In this document: positions 15,729 to 24,072 of the stretch, one piece after another | Layout: each line of letters begins with the position of its first letter | Numbering within the stretch: the first letter of the stretch is position 1 | Source of the DNA: Desulfobulbaceae bacterium | GTDB lineage: Bacteria > Desulfobacterota > Desulfobulbia > Desulfobulbales > SURF-16 | NCBI GenBank assembly: GCA_023230525.1 | Contig: JALNXE010000026.1 | Location: 1 to 48,114, forward strand | DNA: 48,114 bases | Direction: 5' to 3' | Position numbers and translations under genes: made by a program | The notes under the pieces: generated by a model | What the model saw: only the letters and a program-made list of their open reading frames with translations | The model's database searches: none | Told to the model about the DNA's origin: nothing

Positions 15729-16655
15729 ATGCGAAATAAGATAACGATTATTGGTGCGGGAAACGTTGGGGCCACGGCGGCCCATTGGGCTGCCAGCCGC
15801 AGGCTCGGTGATATTGTGCTGCTAGATGTGGTGGAGGGCGTGCCCCAGGGCAAGGCCCTGGACCTGCTGCAGGCCGGGCCGGTGGACGGCTTTTCCGGCC
15901 GCATCGCGGGCTCCAATGATTATGCCGATTCCGCCGGGTCCGACGTGGTCATCATCACCGCGGGGCTCGCCCGTAAACCGGGCATGTCCCGGGATGATCT
16001 GCTGGCCAAGAACGTGGCCATCGTCAAGGCATGCGCCGAGAACGCGGCCAGCCATTCGCCCAACGCCGTGCTCATCGTGGTGACCAACCCCATCGACGCC
16101 ATGGTTTATACCGCCTTCAAGGTCTCGGGATTTCCCAAAAACCGGGTGGTGGGCATGGCCGGCGTGCTGGACTCGGCCCGTTACCGCACCTTTCTGGCCG
16201 AGGCCCTGGGGGTTGCCCCCCGGGATGTCAATGCCATGGTCATGGGCATCCACGGCGACAACATGCTGCCCCTGGTCCGGCTGGCCAACGTGGCCGGCAT
16301 CCCGGTCACCGATCTGCTGGACCAGGACAAGCTGGACGCCATTGTCAAACGCACCCAGCATGGCGGCGCCGAGATCGTCAATCATCTGAAAACCGGCTCC
16401 GCCTTTTATACCCCGGGTCTGGCCGCGGTGGAAATGGCCGAGGCCATTCTCACCGACAGCAAGCGGGTGCTGCCGTGCGCCGCCTATGTGGAAGGGGAGT
16501 TCGGCTTCTCCGGCTGCTTTCTCGGCGTGCCGGTGGTGCTGGGCTCCGGCGGGGTGGAAAGAATTGTGGAGTTCGCCCTGACCGGCGAGGAAAAGCAGGC
16601 CCTGGCCGAGTCCGAGACCGCCGTGCGCAAACAGATGGCAGCCACCGGCCTGTAA
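15729..16655 (+). CDS. mdh: Malate dehydrogenase
   Basis: This is a 308-residue LDH-like malate dehydrogenase (the form lacking the quaternary loop of dimeric MDH). It shows the NAD-binding GAGNVGATAAHWAA, the substrate loop ITAGLARKPGMSR with the arginines that choose malate over lactate, VTNPIDAMVY, and the catalytic histidine in GIHGDNM. It interconverts malate and oxaloacetate with NAD in the cytoplasm. AGGAAATGATAA precedes the ATG. In the same window a pyruvate carboxylase-type enzyme would supply oxaloacetate, but the two genes are 14 kb apart. Confidence 0.92.
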   Translation: MRNKITIIGAGNVGATAAHWAASRRLGDIVLLDVVEGVPQGKALDLLQAGPVDGFSGRIAGSNDYADSAGSDVVIITAGLARKPGMSRDDLLAKNVAIVKACAENAASHSPNAVLIVVTNPIDAMVYTAFKVSGFPKNRVVGMAGVLDSARYRTFLAEALGVAPRDVNAMVMGIHGDNMLPLVRLANVAGIPVTDLLDQDKLDAIVKRTQHGGAEIVNHLKTGSAFYTPGLAAVEMAEAILTDSKRVLPCAAYVEGEFGFSGCFLGVPVVLGSGGVERIVEFALTGEEKQALAESETAVRKQMAATGL

Positions 16656-16721
16656 CCTCACCTGCGGCGGACAAATCCTGTTCGCCGGTTCCTGGGTTAA
16701 CATTTGTCCTGCCAAGGCGCT

Positions 16722-16741
16722 GTGGGAGCGGATGCATCCGC
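16722..16741. repeat. REP-like palindrome
   Basis: GTGGGAGCGGATGCATCCGC is a palindromic 20-mer (GCGGAT-GC-ATCCGC) of the same form as the elements at 12492 and 39379. It sits between mdh and the YvcK-like gene. Confidence 0.5.
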
Positions 16742-16784
16742 CGTCTCTCCGGCGCCGTGGCCTCAGGCACATCTTGCTGCAACT

Positions 16785-19064
16785 ATGGTTCAATTCGTGG
16801 AAGATCCCGTATCGATACGTGTTAAACAGCTGGAAAGAAACAAAATCTTTCCTCTGGATCTGGTGCCGCGCCGCAATCTGGTGGAAAAGCTCATCGAGCT
16901 GGTGCTGGTGGGCCCGCCTGCCGCGCCGTCCCATATTACCGCCTGCCTGGAAGATATGGCGGCCACCCTGTGCAATGTTGACACCTCCAAGCTCCGGGTG
17001 GTGGTGCTGGGCGGGGGCAGCGGCCTGTCCACGGTGGTCGGCGGCGACAGCCGCCATGCCGGCTGGCCGGCGGACCCTTTCCAGGGCCTGAAGAGGCTCT
17101 TTCCCCATACCACCGCCATTGTCTGCGTCACCGATGACGGCGGCTCCACCGGCGAACTGCTGAAGGATCTGCCTATCATTGCCCTGGGGGATATCCGCCA
17201 TGTGCTGCTCTCTTCCATCAGCCGCCGGATACTGAGTGAAACCTACCGGCTGACCGGTGAACAGGCCCGCCAGACCGCGGAGGTCCTGCACAGTCTTTTT
17301 AATGTCCGTTTCGACCAGCGTCCAGCCTCGGTCAATGACCTGCTGACCGGCTGCCTGTCGCTTTCCGGCCTGCCGATCAAAATGGCCGGTGAACTTTTTG
17401 CCCTGCTTGATGCCCTGTTTGCCGATCTGCGCTTAGCGCAGCTGCTGGAGAGGCCGCACTGCCTGGGCAATCTGCTGCTGGCCGCGGCGATTTACCAGGG
17501 CATACCCGCGGACATCACCGTGTCGTCCGCGGACCTGCTGGCCGGCATCAACCGCCTGGCCGGATTGATCGGCGCCCGGGAGGGGGGCGTGCTGCCCTGC
17601 ACCGTGACGCCGGCCCATCTGCGGGTGCTGTACAGCAACGGGGTGGTGGTCAGCGGGGAAAACAAGACCGCCACCGCCCGACGCAATACCGCCATTGACC
17701 GGGTTTTTGTCGAGTTTGTCGATGAGCCGGTTGTCCCCCGGGAAGTTCTGGACGCCATCAGCGCGGCTGATATCATTGTCTTTGCTCCGGGCAGTCTCTA
17801 CACCAGCATTATCCCCATTCTGCAGGTGCCGGGCCTGGTTCAGGCGGTGCGGGACAATGCCCATGCCCTGAAGATTCTGGTGGCCAACCTGTGGATCCAG
17901 AAAGGGGAGACCGATCTGGTGCTGGAGGACCCCCGCCGCCGTTTCTATGTCTCGGATCTGATCAACGCCTATCACCGCAATATCCCCGGCGGAGTGGCCG
18001 ATCTTTTTGAACAGGTGATGCTGGTCGGTCTGCAGGACATTCCCGGCAATATCCTGCAGAGCTATGCGGTGGAGGACAAGGTGCCCATCTATCTGGACCG
18101 GGGCAAGGTCTGGCAGATGGGCTTTGCCCCGGTGGAGGCGCGGATTTTTTCGGAAACGGAGCTCAAGGAGAGAAAGGTGCGGCATGACCCGGCCGCCCTG
18201 GCCAAGGCGATCAAGATCATCTGGACGGTGCGGGACAGCATCCCCCGGGAGGTCAAGGCCAAACTGCCGGCCGCCTACCGGATCAAACATTCCTGCCGGA
18301 AAGACCATCTGACCCTGGACCGGCGCAGGGATCTTTTTGTCCGCCGGCTGCAGAGCTGGGACCTTGACCGCAAGATCAGAAGCCAGCTGGAGGATATCTG
18401 CTGGCGGCATACCGATATCCTGCCTGAGCATCTTGAGCTGGTCAAGGGCCTGCTCCTGGTGAAAAAAGAGCAGTGGCAGCGCAGCATGCGGTGGGACAGC
18501 GTCTTTTCCTATTATGACCCGCATGACTGCCTGATCAAGGTCCGGGAGGATATCGTTGATGAAGGATCAATGTTTGAGTGCGCCGTGCTGGTGGCCCTGG
18601 GCCAGTCGCTGCTGGGCAACTATGCGGCCCGCAAGGAGGTGCTGCCGGTGGAGCAGGAAGGCCTGGTGCTGGGCAAGGTCTACCGGCTCACCCTCACCCC
18701 GGAAGAGGCGCGGCGCTGCTATTTTTCTTCCGCAGAGCTGGCCCGTTTTCTGCACATGGTGCGCATGAACCAGGCGGCAGGCAATGAGCTGCTCTATACT
18801 CGGCTGATCAGCGGCACGGAAGGGTTCACCCCGCCGGGCATGCTGATGGGGCTGATCTATGCCTGGTACCTTGACAGCCGCTACGTCTCCAATATCGAAT
18901 ACAAGATGGCCATCACCCGCATTCCCATGACCGGCATGGTGCGGGAGCAGGTGCGCATGCTGAACCGCCGCATGGATACCATTGATTTCTTCCGCAAGGT
19001 GGTGTTCCGCCATACCTCCCCGGTCTTTGATGAACAGCTGGTGGTGGCCGATGAAACTGCGTGA
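16785..19064 (+). CDS. Oversized YvcK/CofD-like protein (gluconeogenesis factor family) with long C-terminal extension
   Basis: This is a 759-residue protein from ATG 16785; the longer frame from 16704 adds junk-like sequence. After about 65 N-terminal residues comes a YvcK/UPF0052 core: VVVLGGGSGLSTVVGG near 70, CVTDDGGSTGELLKDL near 115, ALGDIRHVL near 135, and FAPGSLYTSI near 340. Typical YvcK proteins have roughly 320-450 residues and affect cell wall synthesis and growth on gluconeogenic carbon. Here about 300 further residues follow the core, basic and helical, with no motif I can name. The gene overlaps prmA by 14 bases, so the two are translationally coupled. Confidence 0.75.
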   Translation: MVQFVEDPVSIRVKQLERNKIFPLDLVPRRNLVEKLIELVLVGPPAAPSHITACLEDMAATLCNVDTSKLRVVVLGGGSGLSTVVGGDSRHAGWPADPFQGLKRLFPHTTAIVCVTDDGGSTGELLKDLPIIALGDIRHVLLSSISRRILSETYRLTGEQARQTAEVLHSLFNVRFDQRPASVNDLLTGCLSLSGLPIKMAGELFALLDALFADLRLAQLLERPHCLGNLLLAAAIYQGIPADITVSSADLLAGINRLAGLIGAREGGVLPCTVTPAHLRVLYSNGVVVSGENKTATARRNTAIDRVFVEFVDEPVVPREVLDAISAADIIVFAPGSLYTSIIPILQVPGLVQAVRDNAHALKILVANLWIQKGETDLVLEDPRRRFYVSDLINAYHRNIPGGVADLFEQVMLVGLQDIPGNILQSYAVEDKVPIYLDRGKVWQMGFAPVEARIFSETELKERKVRHDPAALAKAIKIIWTVRDSIPREVKAKLPAAYRIKHSCRKDHLTLDRRRDLFVRRLQSWDLDRKIRSQLEDICWRHTDILPEHLELVKGLLLVKKEQWQRSMRWDSVFSYYDPHDCLIKVREDIVDEGSMFECAVLVALGQSLLGNYAARKEVLPVEQEGLVLGKVYRLTLTPEEARRCYFSSAELARFLHMVRMNQAAGNELLYTRLISGTEGFTPPGMLMGLIYAWYLDSRYVSNIEYKMAITRIPMTGMVREQVRMLNRRMDTIDFFRKVVFRHTSPVFDEQLVVADETA

Positions 19065-19962
19065 GTGGGTGGATGCCGGCGATGACGCCAGGCTGCTGGT
19101 CCTGATCGAGACGGCGGACGGGCAGTGCGCCCGGCTCCTGCGCCGGGAGCTGCAGGCAATGGGCGAGATCAGCTGCGATGACAAGGACGGCATCTGGCAG
19201 CTCGGGCTGCTGGCCCATGACGGCGTGCAGTTTGATGTCTGCCTGGCCTGGGTGCAGGAAAAACTGGAGTCGGTGAACAGCCGGGGGAAATCCGCCCCGG
19301 CGGAACTGGTGGAGACCAGACTGGTTGCTGGTGCCGCGGCTCCTCGCGGGGACGCCCCGGTTACCATCCCCATCGGCTCTTTCACCCTGGTCAGCCAGAC
19401 CGCAAAAAACTGCCGGCCCCATGAAATCCGGTTTGCCGGCGGCAAGGCCTTCGGCTCCGGCACCCATCCCAGCACCCGGCTGGCCGTGTCGCTGCTTGAG
19501 CGTACTGCGGCAGAGCTGGCCGCGGCCCAGGTGCTCGACGTGGGCTGCGGCTCCGGCGTGCTGTCGCTGATCAGCGCCCGGCTCGGCGCCCGGTACACGG
19601 TGGGGGTGGATATCTGCCCTGATTCCCTGGCCGTGGCCCGGCGCAATGTGGAGCGCAACAACCTGTCGGGCCGCATCGCCATCAGCGATACCCCGGTGCG
19701 GGAGCTGGCCGGCCCCTTTGATCTCATCGCGGCCAACCTCACCCTGGCGGTTCTCTATGGTCTGCTGGCAGATCTCGGCCGTCTCTGCCGGGTTGGGGGG
19801 TGGCTGATTGTCTCAGGTCTCCAGGGCCAGCAGGCCGGGGACGTGCTGCCCCGCCTGCTGGAGAGCGGCTGGCAGCTGGCCGGGCGCGCCAATGAAGGCA
19901 AATGGCAGGCCATGCTGCTGCGCCGCAGCTCCCACGACTCCGGCAACGCCGTCTTGACCTGA
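19051..19962 (+). CDS. prmA: 50S ribosomal protein L11 methyltransferase PrmA
   Basis: A 303-residue protein starts at ATG 19051 inside the end of the preceding gene. The N-terminal domain (residues 1-110) resembles the L11-binding region, and the C-terminal methyltransferase has FAGGKAFGSGTHPSTRL, DVGCGSGVLSL near 165 and IAANLTLAVL near 215, as in PrmA. The enzyme trimethylates ribosomal protein L11. The N-terminal domain is somewhat divergent, so another protein substrate is possible. It is cotranscribed with the YvcK-like gene and converges on the thiazole synthase gene, with 84 bases between stops and no strong terminator visible. Confidence 0.82.
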   Translation: MKLREWVDAGDDARLLVLIETADGQCARLLRRELQAMGEISCDDKDGIWQLGLLAHDGVQFDVCLAWVQEKLESVNSRGKSAPAELVETRLVAGAAAPRGDAPVTIPIGSFTLVSQTAKNCRPHEIRFAGGKAFGSGTHPSTRLAVSLLERTAAELAAAQVLDVGCGSGVLSLISARLGARYTVGVDICPDSLAVARRNVERNNLSGRIAISDTPVRELAGPFDLIAANLTLAVLYGLLADLGRLCRVGGWLIVSGLQGQQAGDVLPRLLESGWQLAGRANEGKWQAMLLRRSSHDSGNAVLT

Positions 19963-20046
19963 GCCCATCCCACCCGGCAGCAGGCGCCCTTGATCTGCTC
20001 ATCTTCATTTTCACTGTTTCTTGATCTCGAACGAAGATTCTCATAT

Positions 20047-20838
20047 TTAAGACTCCCTTGAGTTTGTTCCCAGTTTCTTGAGAATCTCCGTGGCCGCTTT
20101 TTGCCCGGACAGCAGCATGCCGCCGAAGACCGGCCCCATGCGGTAGCCGCCGCAGACCGTGTTGGCGGCCATGCCGCTGACAAACAGGCCGGGGTAAACC
20201 TCCCGGGTGTTCTCCACCGTCTGCAGCTCGCCCTTTTCCGCATTCATCGATTTCTCGCCGACAATGCCGCCGGTTTGGGTATCGAGTTTCACCCCCATCT
20301 TGCGCACCAGCACCTCGGCGACGTTGGCCGGATGGCCGGTGGCATCGATGACAAAGCGGCTGTGCAGCACCAGGGGATCAACCGGCCAGCCCAGGGTGGC
20401 GACCGCGCCCCAGTTGAGCACCAATCCGCCCACCCGGTCATCCTTGATGACCACATCCTCCATGGCCACCAGATTAAAAATGGTCAGGCCGGCATCCATG
20501 GCCCGCTTGGTCAGGCTGCTGGTGAGATAAACCGAATCCACGGTGTAATAGCCGTCGGTAAAGGTTTTGGCCGGGATCTGGAATTCCTCGAGCAGGGATT
20601 TGCCCGCCTCCTGAACCACCACCTCATTGAACATCATGCCGCCGGCCCAGACCCCGCCGCCGATGGAGAGTTTCTTCTCGAACAGCGCCACCTTGCGGCC
20701 GGCCCGGGCAAGATAACAGCCGGCCACCAGGCCGGAGGGGCCGCCGCCGACAATGGCGACATCCAGCTCAAGGTTGGCGGTGAGTTTCCGGCAGTAAGTA
20801 TCGATAATGGCTTTAGAAATCTGTACTTCGTTTAACAT
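20047..20838 (-). CDS. thi4: Thi4-type thiazole synthase (sulfide-dependent ADP-thiazole synthase family)
   Basis: This 263-residue flavoprotein-like enzyme has an N-terminal dinucleotide-binding motif VAIVGGGPSGLVAG near residue 28, EKKLSIGGGVWAGGMMFN, FVIDATGHPA near 165 and the C-terminal RMGPVFGGMLLSG. The family builds the thiazole of thiamine from NAD and glycine. At the position of the yeast sulfur-donor cysteine and the histidine of archaeal forms this protein reads GWPVDP, so it lacks both by my alignment. A strong GGAGG sits 5 bases before ATG 20838. Control is by the upstream TPP riboswitch and terminator. No other thiamine genes adjoin. Confidence 0.85.
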   Translation of the reverse strand: MLNEVQISKAIIDTYCRKLTANLELDVAIVGGGPSGLVAGCYLARAGRKVALFEKKLSIGGGVWAGGMMFNEVVVQEAGKSLLEEFQIPAKTFTDGYYTVDSVYLTSSLTKRAMDAGLTIFNLVAMEDVVIKDDRVGGLVLNWGAVATLGWPVDPLVLHSRFVIDATGHPANVAEVLVRKMGVKLDTQTGGIVGEKSMNAEKGELQTVENTREVYPGLFVSGMAANTVCGGYRMGPVFGGMLLSGQKAATEILKKLGTNSRES

Positions 20839-20891
20839 GCGCACCTCCGTAAATGTTTCGGGTTGGGAGGTGGCGGCAGGGGACCTGAAAG

Positions 20892-20924
20892 AAAAAAACG
20901 CCATTTCAGCACAGGAAATGACGT
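20892..20924 (-). terminator. Riboswitch-controlled intrinsic terminator
   Basis: On the minus strand ACGTCATTTC (20924-20915) pairs with GAAATGGCGT (20907-20898) around a 7-base loop with one G-U pair, followed by seven U. It lies between the TPP aptamer and the thiazole synthase start, the expected place for an expression platform. Confidence 0.75.
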
Positions 20925-20944
20925 GGTCAAGCATGGTATGGAAA

Positions 20945-21018
20945 TGCTCCCTCCGCCGGTACGATCCGGATCAGGTTCAAAGGGTATAATCTCAGGCCCG
21001 CTAGGCCACCCCCGCGAT
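20945..21018 (-). promoter_or_regulatory. TPP riboswitch (THI-box aptamer)
   Basis: The minus strand carries the conserved THI-box segments in order: GGGGGUGGCC, CUGAGA (in GCGGGCCUGAGAUUAUACCC), ACCCUUUGAACCUGAUCCGG and ACCGGCGGAGGGAGC. This is the thiamine pyrophosphate aptamer. It lies 107 bases before the thiazole synthase start codon with an intrinsic terminator in between, so binding of TPP should stop transcription. Confidence 0.95.
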
Positions 21019-21195
21019 ATGGGTCTAATTAATGATAAATGCCGGATGCTGTCAAGGGATTTTCCCGGCAAATGTCCCGGCGGTTCCGTCCGTCTCAGCC
21101 CATCAGGTCTTGCGGGTGACAATCCCAACAGGTCATGGTGTTTTTTCTTGCAGGCTTTTTTTATTTGCGATAATGAACAGATATTCATTTTTTTA

Positions 21196-21212
21196 ATTTC
21201 GTTACGGCTCCT
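21196..21212. repeat. Half copy of the dispersed hairpin repeat
   Basis: ATTTCGTTACGGCTCCT is identical over 15 bases to the right arm of the element at 2364-2416. No matching left arm is seen upstream, so this is a solitary arm, 40 bases before the DUF606 transporter gene. Confidence 0.55.
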
Positions 21213-21251
21213 CAATGGCGCAGTAACCGCTTTGCCACAGGGAGAAAGAAC

Positions 21252-21707
21252 ATGCCCGAATTGCTGCAGTTGCTGGGGTTTGCCCTGCTGGGCATAGGGG
21301 CCGGGGTGAGCTTTGTCATCCAGCAGGCGCTGAACGCCAACCTGCGGGTCTGTCTGGGTTCAGCCTCCTGGGCGGCCTTTATCAGCTATCTCGGCGGCAC
21401 CCTGACCATGCTGATCGTGCTGCTGGCCATGCGGGAGCCGTGGCTGTCCGCCGGACCGGTGGCCAGAAGCTCCTGGTGGCTGTGGACCGGCGGGTTTTTC
21501 GGGGCCATCTATATCGTGGTGGCCATTGCCCTGCTGCCGCGGCTGGGCGCAGCAACCGTGGTGGCGCTGATCGTCACCGGGCAGATGCTGGCCTCCCTGG
21601 CCTTTGACCACTTCGGCCTGCTGGGGCTTAGCCAGCATCCGGTCAGCCTGCCGCGCCTGGCCGGCGCCCTGCTGCTCGTGGCCGGCGTGGTGCTGATTCG
21701 ATTATGA
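21252..21707 (+). CDS. DMT-superfamily small transporter (DUF606/YdcZ)
   Basis: A 151-residue integral membrane protein with five hydrophobic segments: residues 5-23, 37-58, 73-93, 96-115 and 131-150. The pattern and motifs (FVIQQALNANLR, FISYLGGTLTML, GGFFGAIYIVVAIALLPRLGAA) match the DUF606 half-size members of the drug/metabolite transporter superfamily. Such proteins work as dimers or in pairs; the substrate is unknown. AGGGAGAAAG stands 5 bases before the ATG. No partner gene is adjacent. It is followed 52 bases later by an unknown gene on the same strand. Confidence 0.8.
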   Translation: MPELLQLLGFALLGIGAGVSFVIQQALNANLRVCLGSASWAAFISYLGGTLTMLIVLLAMREPWLSAGPVARSSWWLWTGGFFGAIYIVVAIALLPRLGAATVVALIVTGQMLASLAFDHFGLLGLSQHPVSLPRLAGALLLVAGVVLIRL

Positions 21708-21758
21708 GCCAGAGTTGCGAGGGTTACGTGAACATGGGAAGGTGGGGGGTGAACCGGG

Positions 21759-22760
21759 ATGATAACCGATAAGCTGGTTAATGCCCTGCTGGAGTCGGCC
21801 ATGGCCTCCCTGGCCCTGCTGGAGAGGCTGGAGGCCAAGGTGGACGCCCAGGCCATCGGCAAGCTGCGCGGGGCCTTCCGTTCCCTGCAGATGGCCGGCG
21901 AGCAGAAAAAAGGCAGGGAACTGGCCGTGCAGATGGCCCTCGGTTCGTTTACCGAAAGCGGTGAGTATTTCCGCTCCTTGATCGCCTCCCTGAACAGCGA
22001 GCTCAGCTTTGACCGTAAGTTCGACCGCCGCTCCAAGGTGGGCCAGCTGCTGGGCTGGGGGAAGTTCGCGGCAGGGTCGGTGCGGGATCTGCTCGGCCTC
22101 GGCCAGGGCAGGTTGAACAAGCTGCTGTGGCATGAGATCGAACGGATCGACTGCATCAACCTGCTTATGCTTGCGGAAATCGGCCGGATCGCCTGTCTGG
22201 CCGAACTTGATTTTGACGGGCAAATCGTCTCCCGCGACCTTGATCTGCTGCGTTCCACCGACTTCGACGTGGATGCCGACCCTTTTCTTGAGCGAATCGT
22301 GGCGCTCGGCCTGCTGCCGGCCCCGGTCGCGGCCATGAAAAATGGCGAGTTCGCCCGGCATTACGGGGCGGTGCTCAAGTACAGCGACGTGCGTCCCCTG
22401 GATGCCAGGGCGGAGATGAAGGCCTTTGTCCTTGAGCGTTACGGCGCCACGGTCAGCGACATCAAACGGAACAATCCGGCCGGTTACCGTTCCATCTGCC
22501 TGCAGGCCAACCGTGAACCGGTTGACGTAAATGACTATGTGGACATGGTCATGGCCCGCGCGGCGGAAAACGAGGATCTGATGGATAAGATCGAGGACTG
22601 GGGGGAGAGGAAGCTGCTCTACTGGGCAGACCAGGACATGCTGGACAAGTGGGCCCAGGCCTTTTTCCGCTACGCCGCCCTGCAGACGGTGCTCAAGGCC
22701 AACAAGAACCCGCGGCAGCTGTTTGGCTCGGTGGCCGCCGGCGCCCTGGCCGGTGCCTGA
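21759..22760 (+). CDS. Hypothetical protein, all-helical, unrecognised
   Basis: This 333-residue soluble-looking protein is not recognised. It begins with a helical pair (residues 1-75) rich in Ala, Leu and Lys, followed by a segment WGKFAAGSVRDLLGLGQGRLNKLLWHEIERIDCINLLMLAEIG split over residues 100-145. The C-terminus ends in a glycine/alanine-rich tail (FGSVAAGALAGA). No signal peptide, clear membrane span or catalytic motif is visible. Codon use looks native. It is probably cotranscribed with the DUF606 transporter gene and is the last intact gene before the accessory region. Confidence 0.65.
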   Translation: MITDKLVNALLESAMASLALLERLEAKVDAQAIGKLRGAFRSLQMAGEQKKGRELAVQMALGSFTESGEYFRSLIASLNSELSFDRKFDRRSKVGQLLGWGKFAAGSVRDLLGLGQGRLNKLLWHEIERIDCINLLMLAEIGRIACLAELDFDGQIVSRDLDLLRSTDFDVDADPFLERIVALGLLPAPVAAMKNGEFARHYGAVLKYSDVRPLDARAEMKAFVLERYGATVSDIKRNNPAGYRSICLQANREPVDVNDYVDMVMARAAENEDLMDKIEDWGERKLLYWADQDMLDKWAQAFFRYAALQTVLKANKNPRQLFGSVAAGALAGA

Positions 22761-22967
22761 TAGCGGCCCCCCTTGCTGCCCGCCTCCTTTACGCCAGCTC
22801 CTTCTCCAGCCACACCACATCAACATAGCACTCCATGGCAAGCTCCCTGTTATAAGACCCTGAGCTGCGGGTTGGGGAATTTTCTTTCCGACACCGCGGG
22901 ATCATACGACGCGGCATCCCGGCCGGCCAGCGGGAGGACGGTGGCCAGCGCGATAAATAACAGGGCG
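22761..22967. other. Degraded junction region
   Basis: Between the unknown gene and the truncated MocR gene the plus-strand frame is open but low in protein character. The minus strand has a 15-codon mini-ORF with a ribosome site (22789-22836, MECYVDVVWLEKELA) behind the membrane fragment described next. It looks like scrambled ends of genes joined by deletion. Confidence 0.4.
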
Positions 22968-23020
22968 ATGACCATCAGGGCCAGCAGCAGTTTTTCCGGC
23001 CCCGTATATCTGGTGAGCGC
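22850..23020 (-). pseudogene. C-terminal fragment of a small membrane protein
   Basis: A minus-strand frame ending at TAA 22850 reads KLLLALMVIALLFIALATV, then LPLAGRDAASYDPAVSERK and a short tail. That is one clean membrane span followed by a polar tail, more protein-like than the plus-strand frame over the same bases. The start is not evident and the frame runs into the MocR remnant, so it is probably the 3' end of a lost gene. An internal ATG would give about 40 residues, so a genuine small membrane protein is the alternative. Confidence 0.35.
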
Positions 23021-23909
23021 CGGTTGGGTGGCCGTAATTCATCTCTGTCTGCGGGCCGTGGCCAAACCCGGTGACACCATCCTGGTCGAGTCGCCCACCT
23101 TTACCTGTTATCTGCAACTGATCGAGGATCTGAACATGCTGGCGTTCGAGGTGCCCACCGACCCGGAAAAGGGGCTGGACCTCGACCTGGTGCGTGAGGC
23201 CGTTAACCGCCATGCCGTGAAGGCCTGCCTGGTCTGCCCCAGTTTTCAGAATCCCCTGGGCTTTGCGATGCCGGTTGCCGCTAAAAAAGAGCTGGTCGAA
23301 CTCCTGGCCGCCAGGGACATCCCCATCATCGAGGATGACATTTACGGGGATCTCTATTTCGGCCCTTCCCGGCCGCGCACCCTGAAATCATTTGATGAAA
23401 AGGGCCTGGTGCTCTACTGCTCCTCCTTTTCCAAGACCCTGGCCCCGGATCTGCGGGTGGGCTGGACCCTGCCCGGCAGGTTCCTGAAAAAGGTGAAACG
23501 GCTCAAGTTCAATACCGTCATCGCCTCGTCGAAATTCAATCAGCTGATTGTGGCCGATTATCTGCACCATGGCGGCTACGAGCGGCATCTGCGCCGGCTG
23601 CGCCATGCCCTGATGAATCAGACCGGCAACATGGCGCTGGCCATCAGCCGGGAGTTCCCGCCGGGCACCAGGATATCCTCGCCCCGGGGCGGCTATGTGC
23701 TGTGGGTGGAACTGCCGGAAGGGGTTGACGGGCTTAAGCTTTTTTATGAGGCCAGAACAAACGGCATCTTCATCATTCCCGGCCTCATCTGCACCAGTAC
23801 GGACCGCTACGCCAACTGCATCCGCATCAGCTGCGGCCATCCCTGGCACGAGCGGTGGGGTGCGGGCATTAAAAAACTCGGCGAACTGGTCGACGTCTGC
23901 GGGGGGTGA
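22968..23909 (+). pseudogene. Truncated MocR-type PLP aminotransferase/regulator (C-terminal half)
   Basis: From about 23025 the frame matches the aminotransferase-like domain of MocR/PdxR-type regulators: AVIHLCLRAVAKPGDTILVE, CLVCPSFQNPLG, IIEDDIYGDLYF, and the PLP lysine in CSSFSKTLAPDLRVGW. It is intact to the C-terminus. The N-terminal winged-helix DNA-binding domain and the first part of the aminotransferase fold are missing; upstream codons read as unrelated sequence. Full members have about 450-500 residues, and only about 295 remain here. The ATG at 22968 is nominal. It is likely nonfunctional as a regulator. The break point marks the left edge of the accessory region. Confidence 0.75.
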
Positions 23910-23980
23910 GGTTGACAGTAGTAATATAACGTCGTGAACTATTTGGAATATTCAGATATTTGATGTGGCAATTTTTAATG

Positions 23981-24072
23981 TATGAACGTCGCTCCTCACC
24001 TGCGCCGCCAAAAAGCTTAACCTGTCAGGCAACCAGACGTTATCGGCGTCAGGTGAAGGAGCCTTGTTATGT
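23981..24072 (-). repeat. attC-like recombination site of the RDD cassette
   Basis: On the minus strand the site starts with R''-like ACATAAC (24072-24066) and ends with R'-like GTTCATA (23987-23981). Between them GCTCCTTCACCTGACGCCG pairs with CGGCGCAGGTGAGGAGC, leaving a T and an A bulged on the 5' arm, as in the extrahelical bases of integron attC stems. The loop is about 36 bases. It starts 11 bases after the RDD gene stop. R'' is the exact reverse complement of the GTTATGT at the other end of the cassette. Confidence 0.7.

Noticed and set aside
15822..17291. 489-codon open frame on the minus strand
   Set aside because: It is antisense to mdh and the YvcK-like gene, rich in His, Gly and Gln from mirrored GC-rich codons, and has no recognisable domain. 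It is a shadow frame.
22773..22967. N-terminal extension of the MocR-type protein
   Set aside because: The frame is open, but the residues (Pro/Ser/Thr-rich, no helix-turn-helix) do not match any part of a MocR protein, and the opposite strand reads better as protein.
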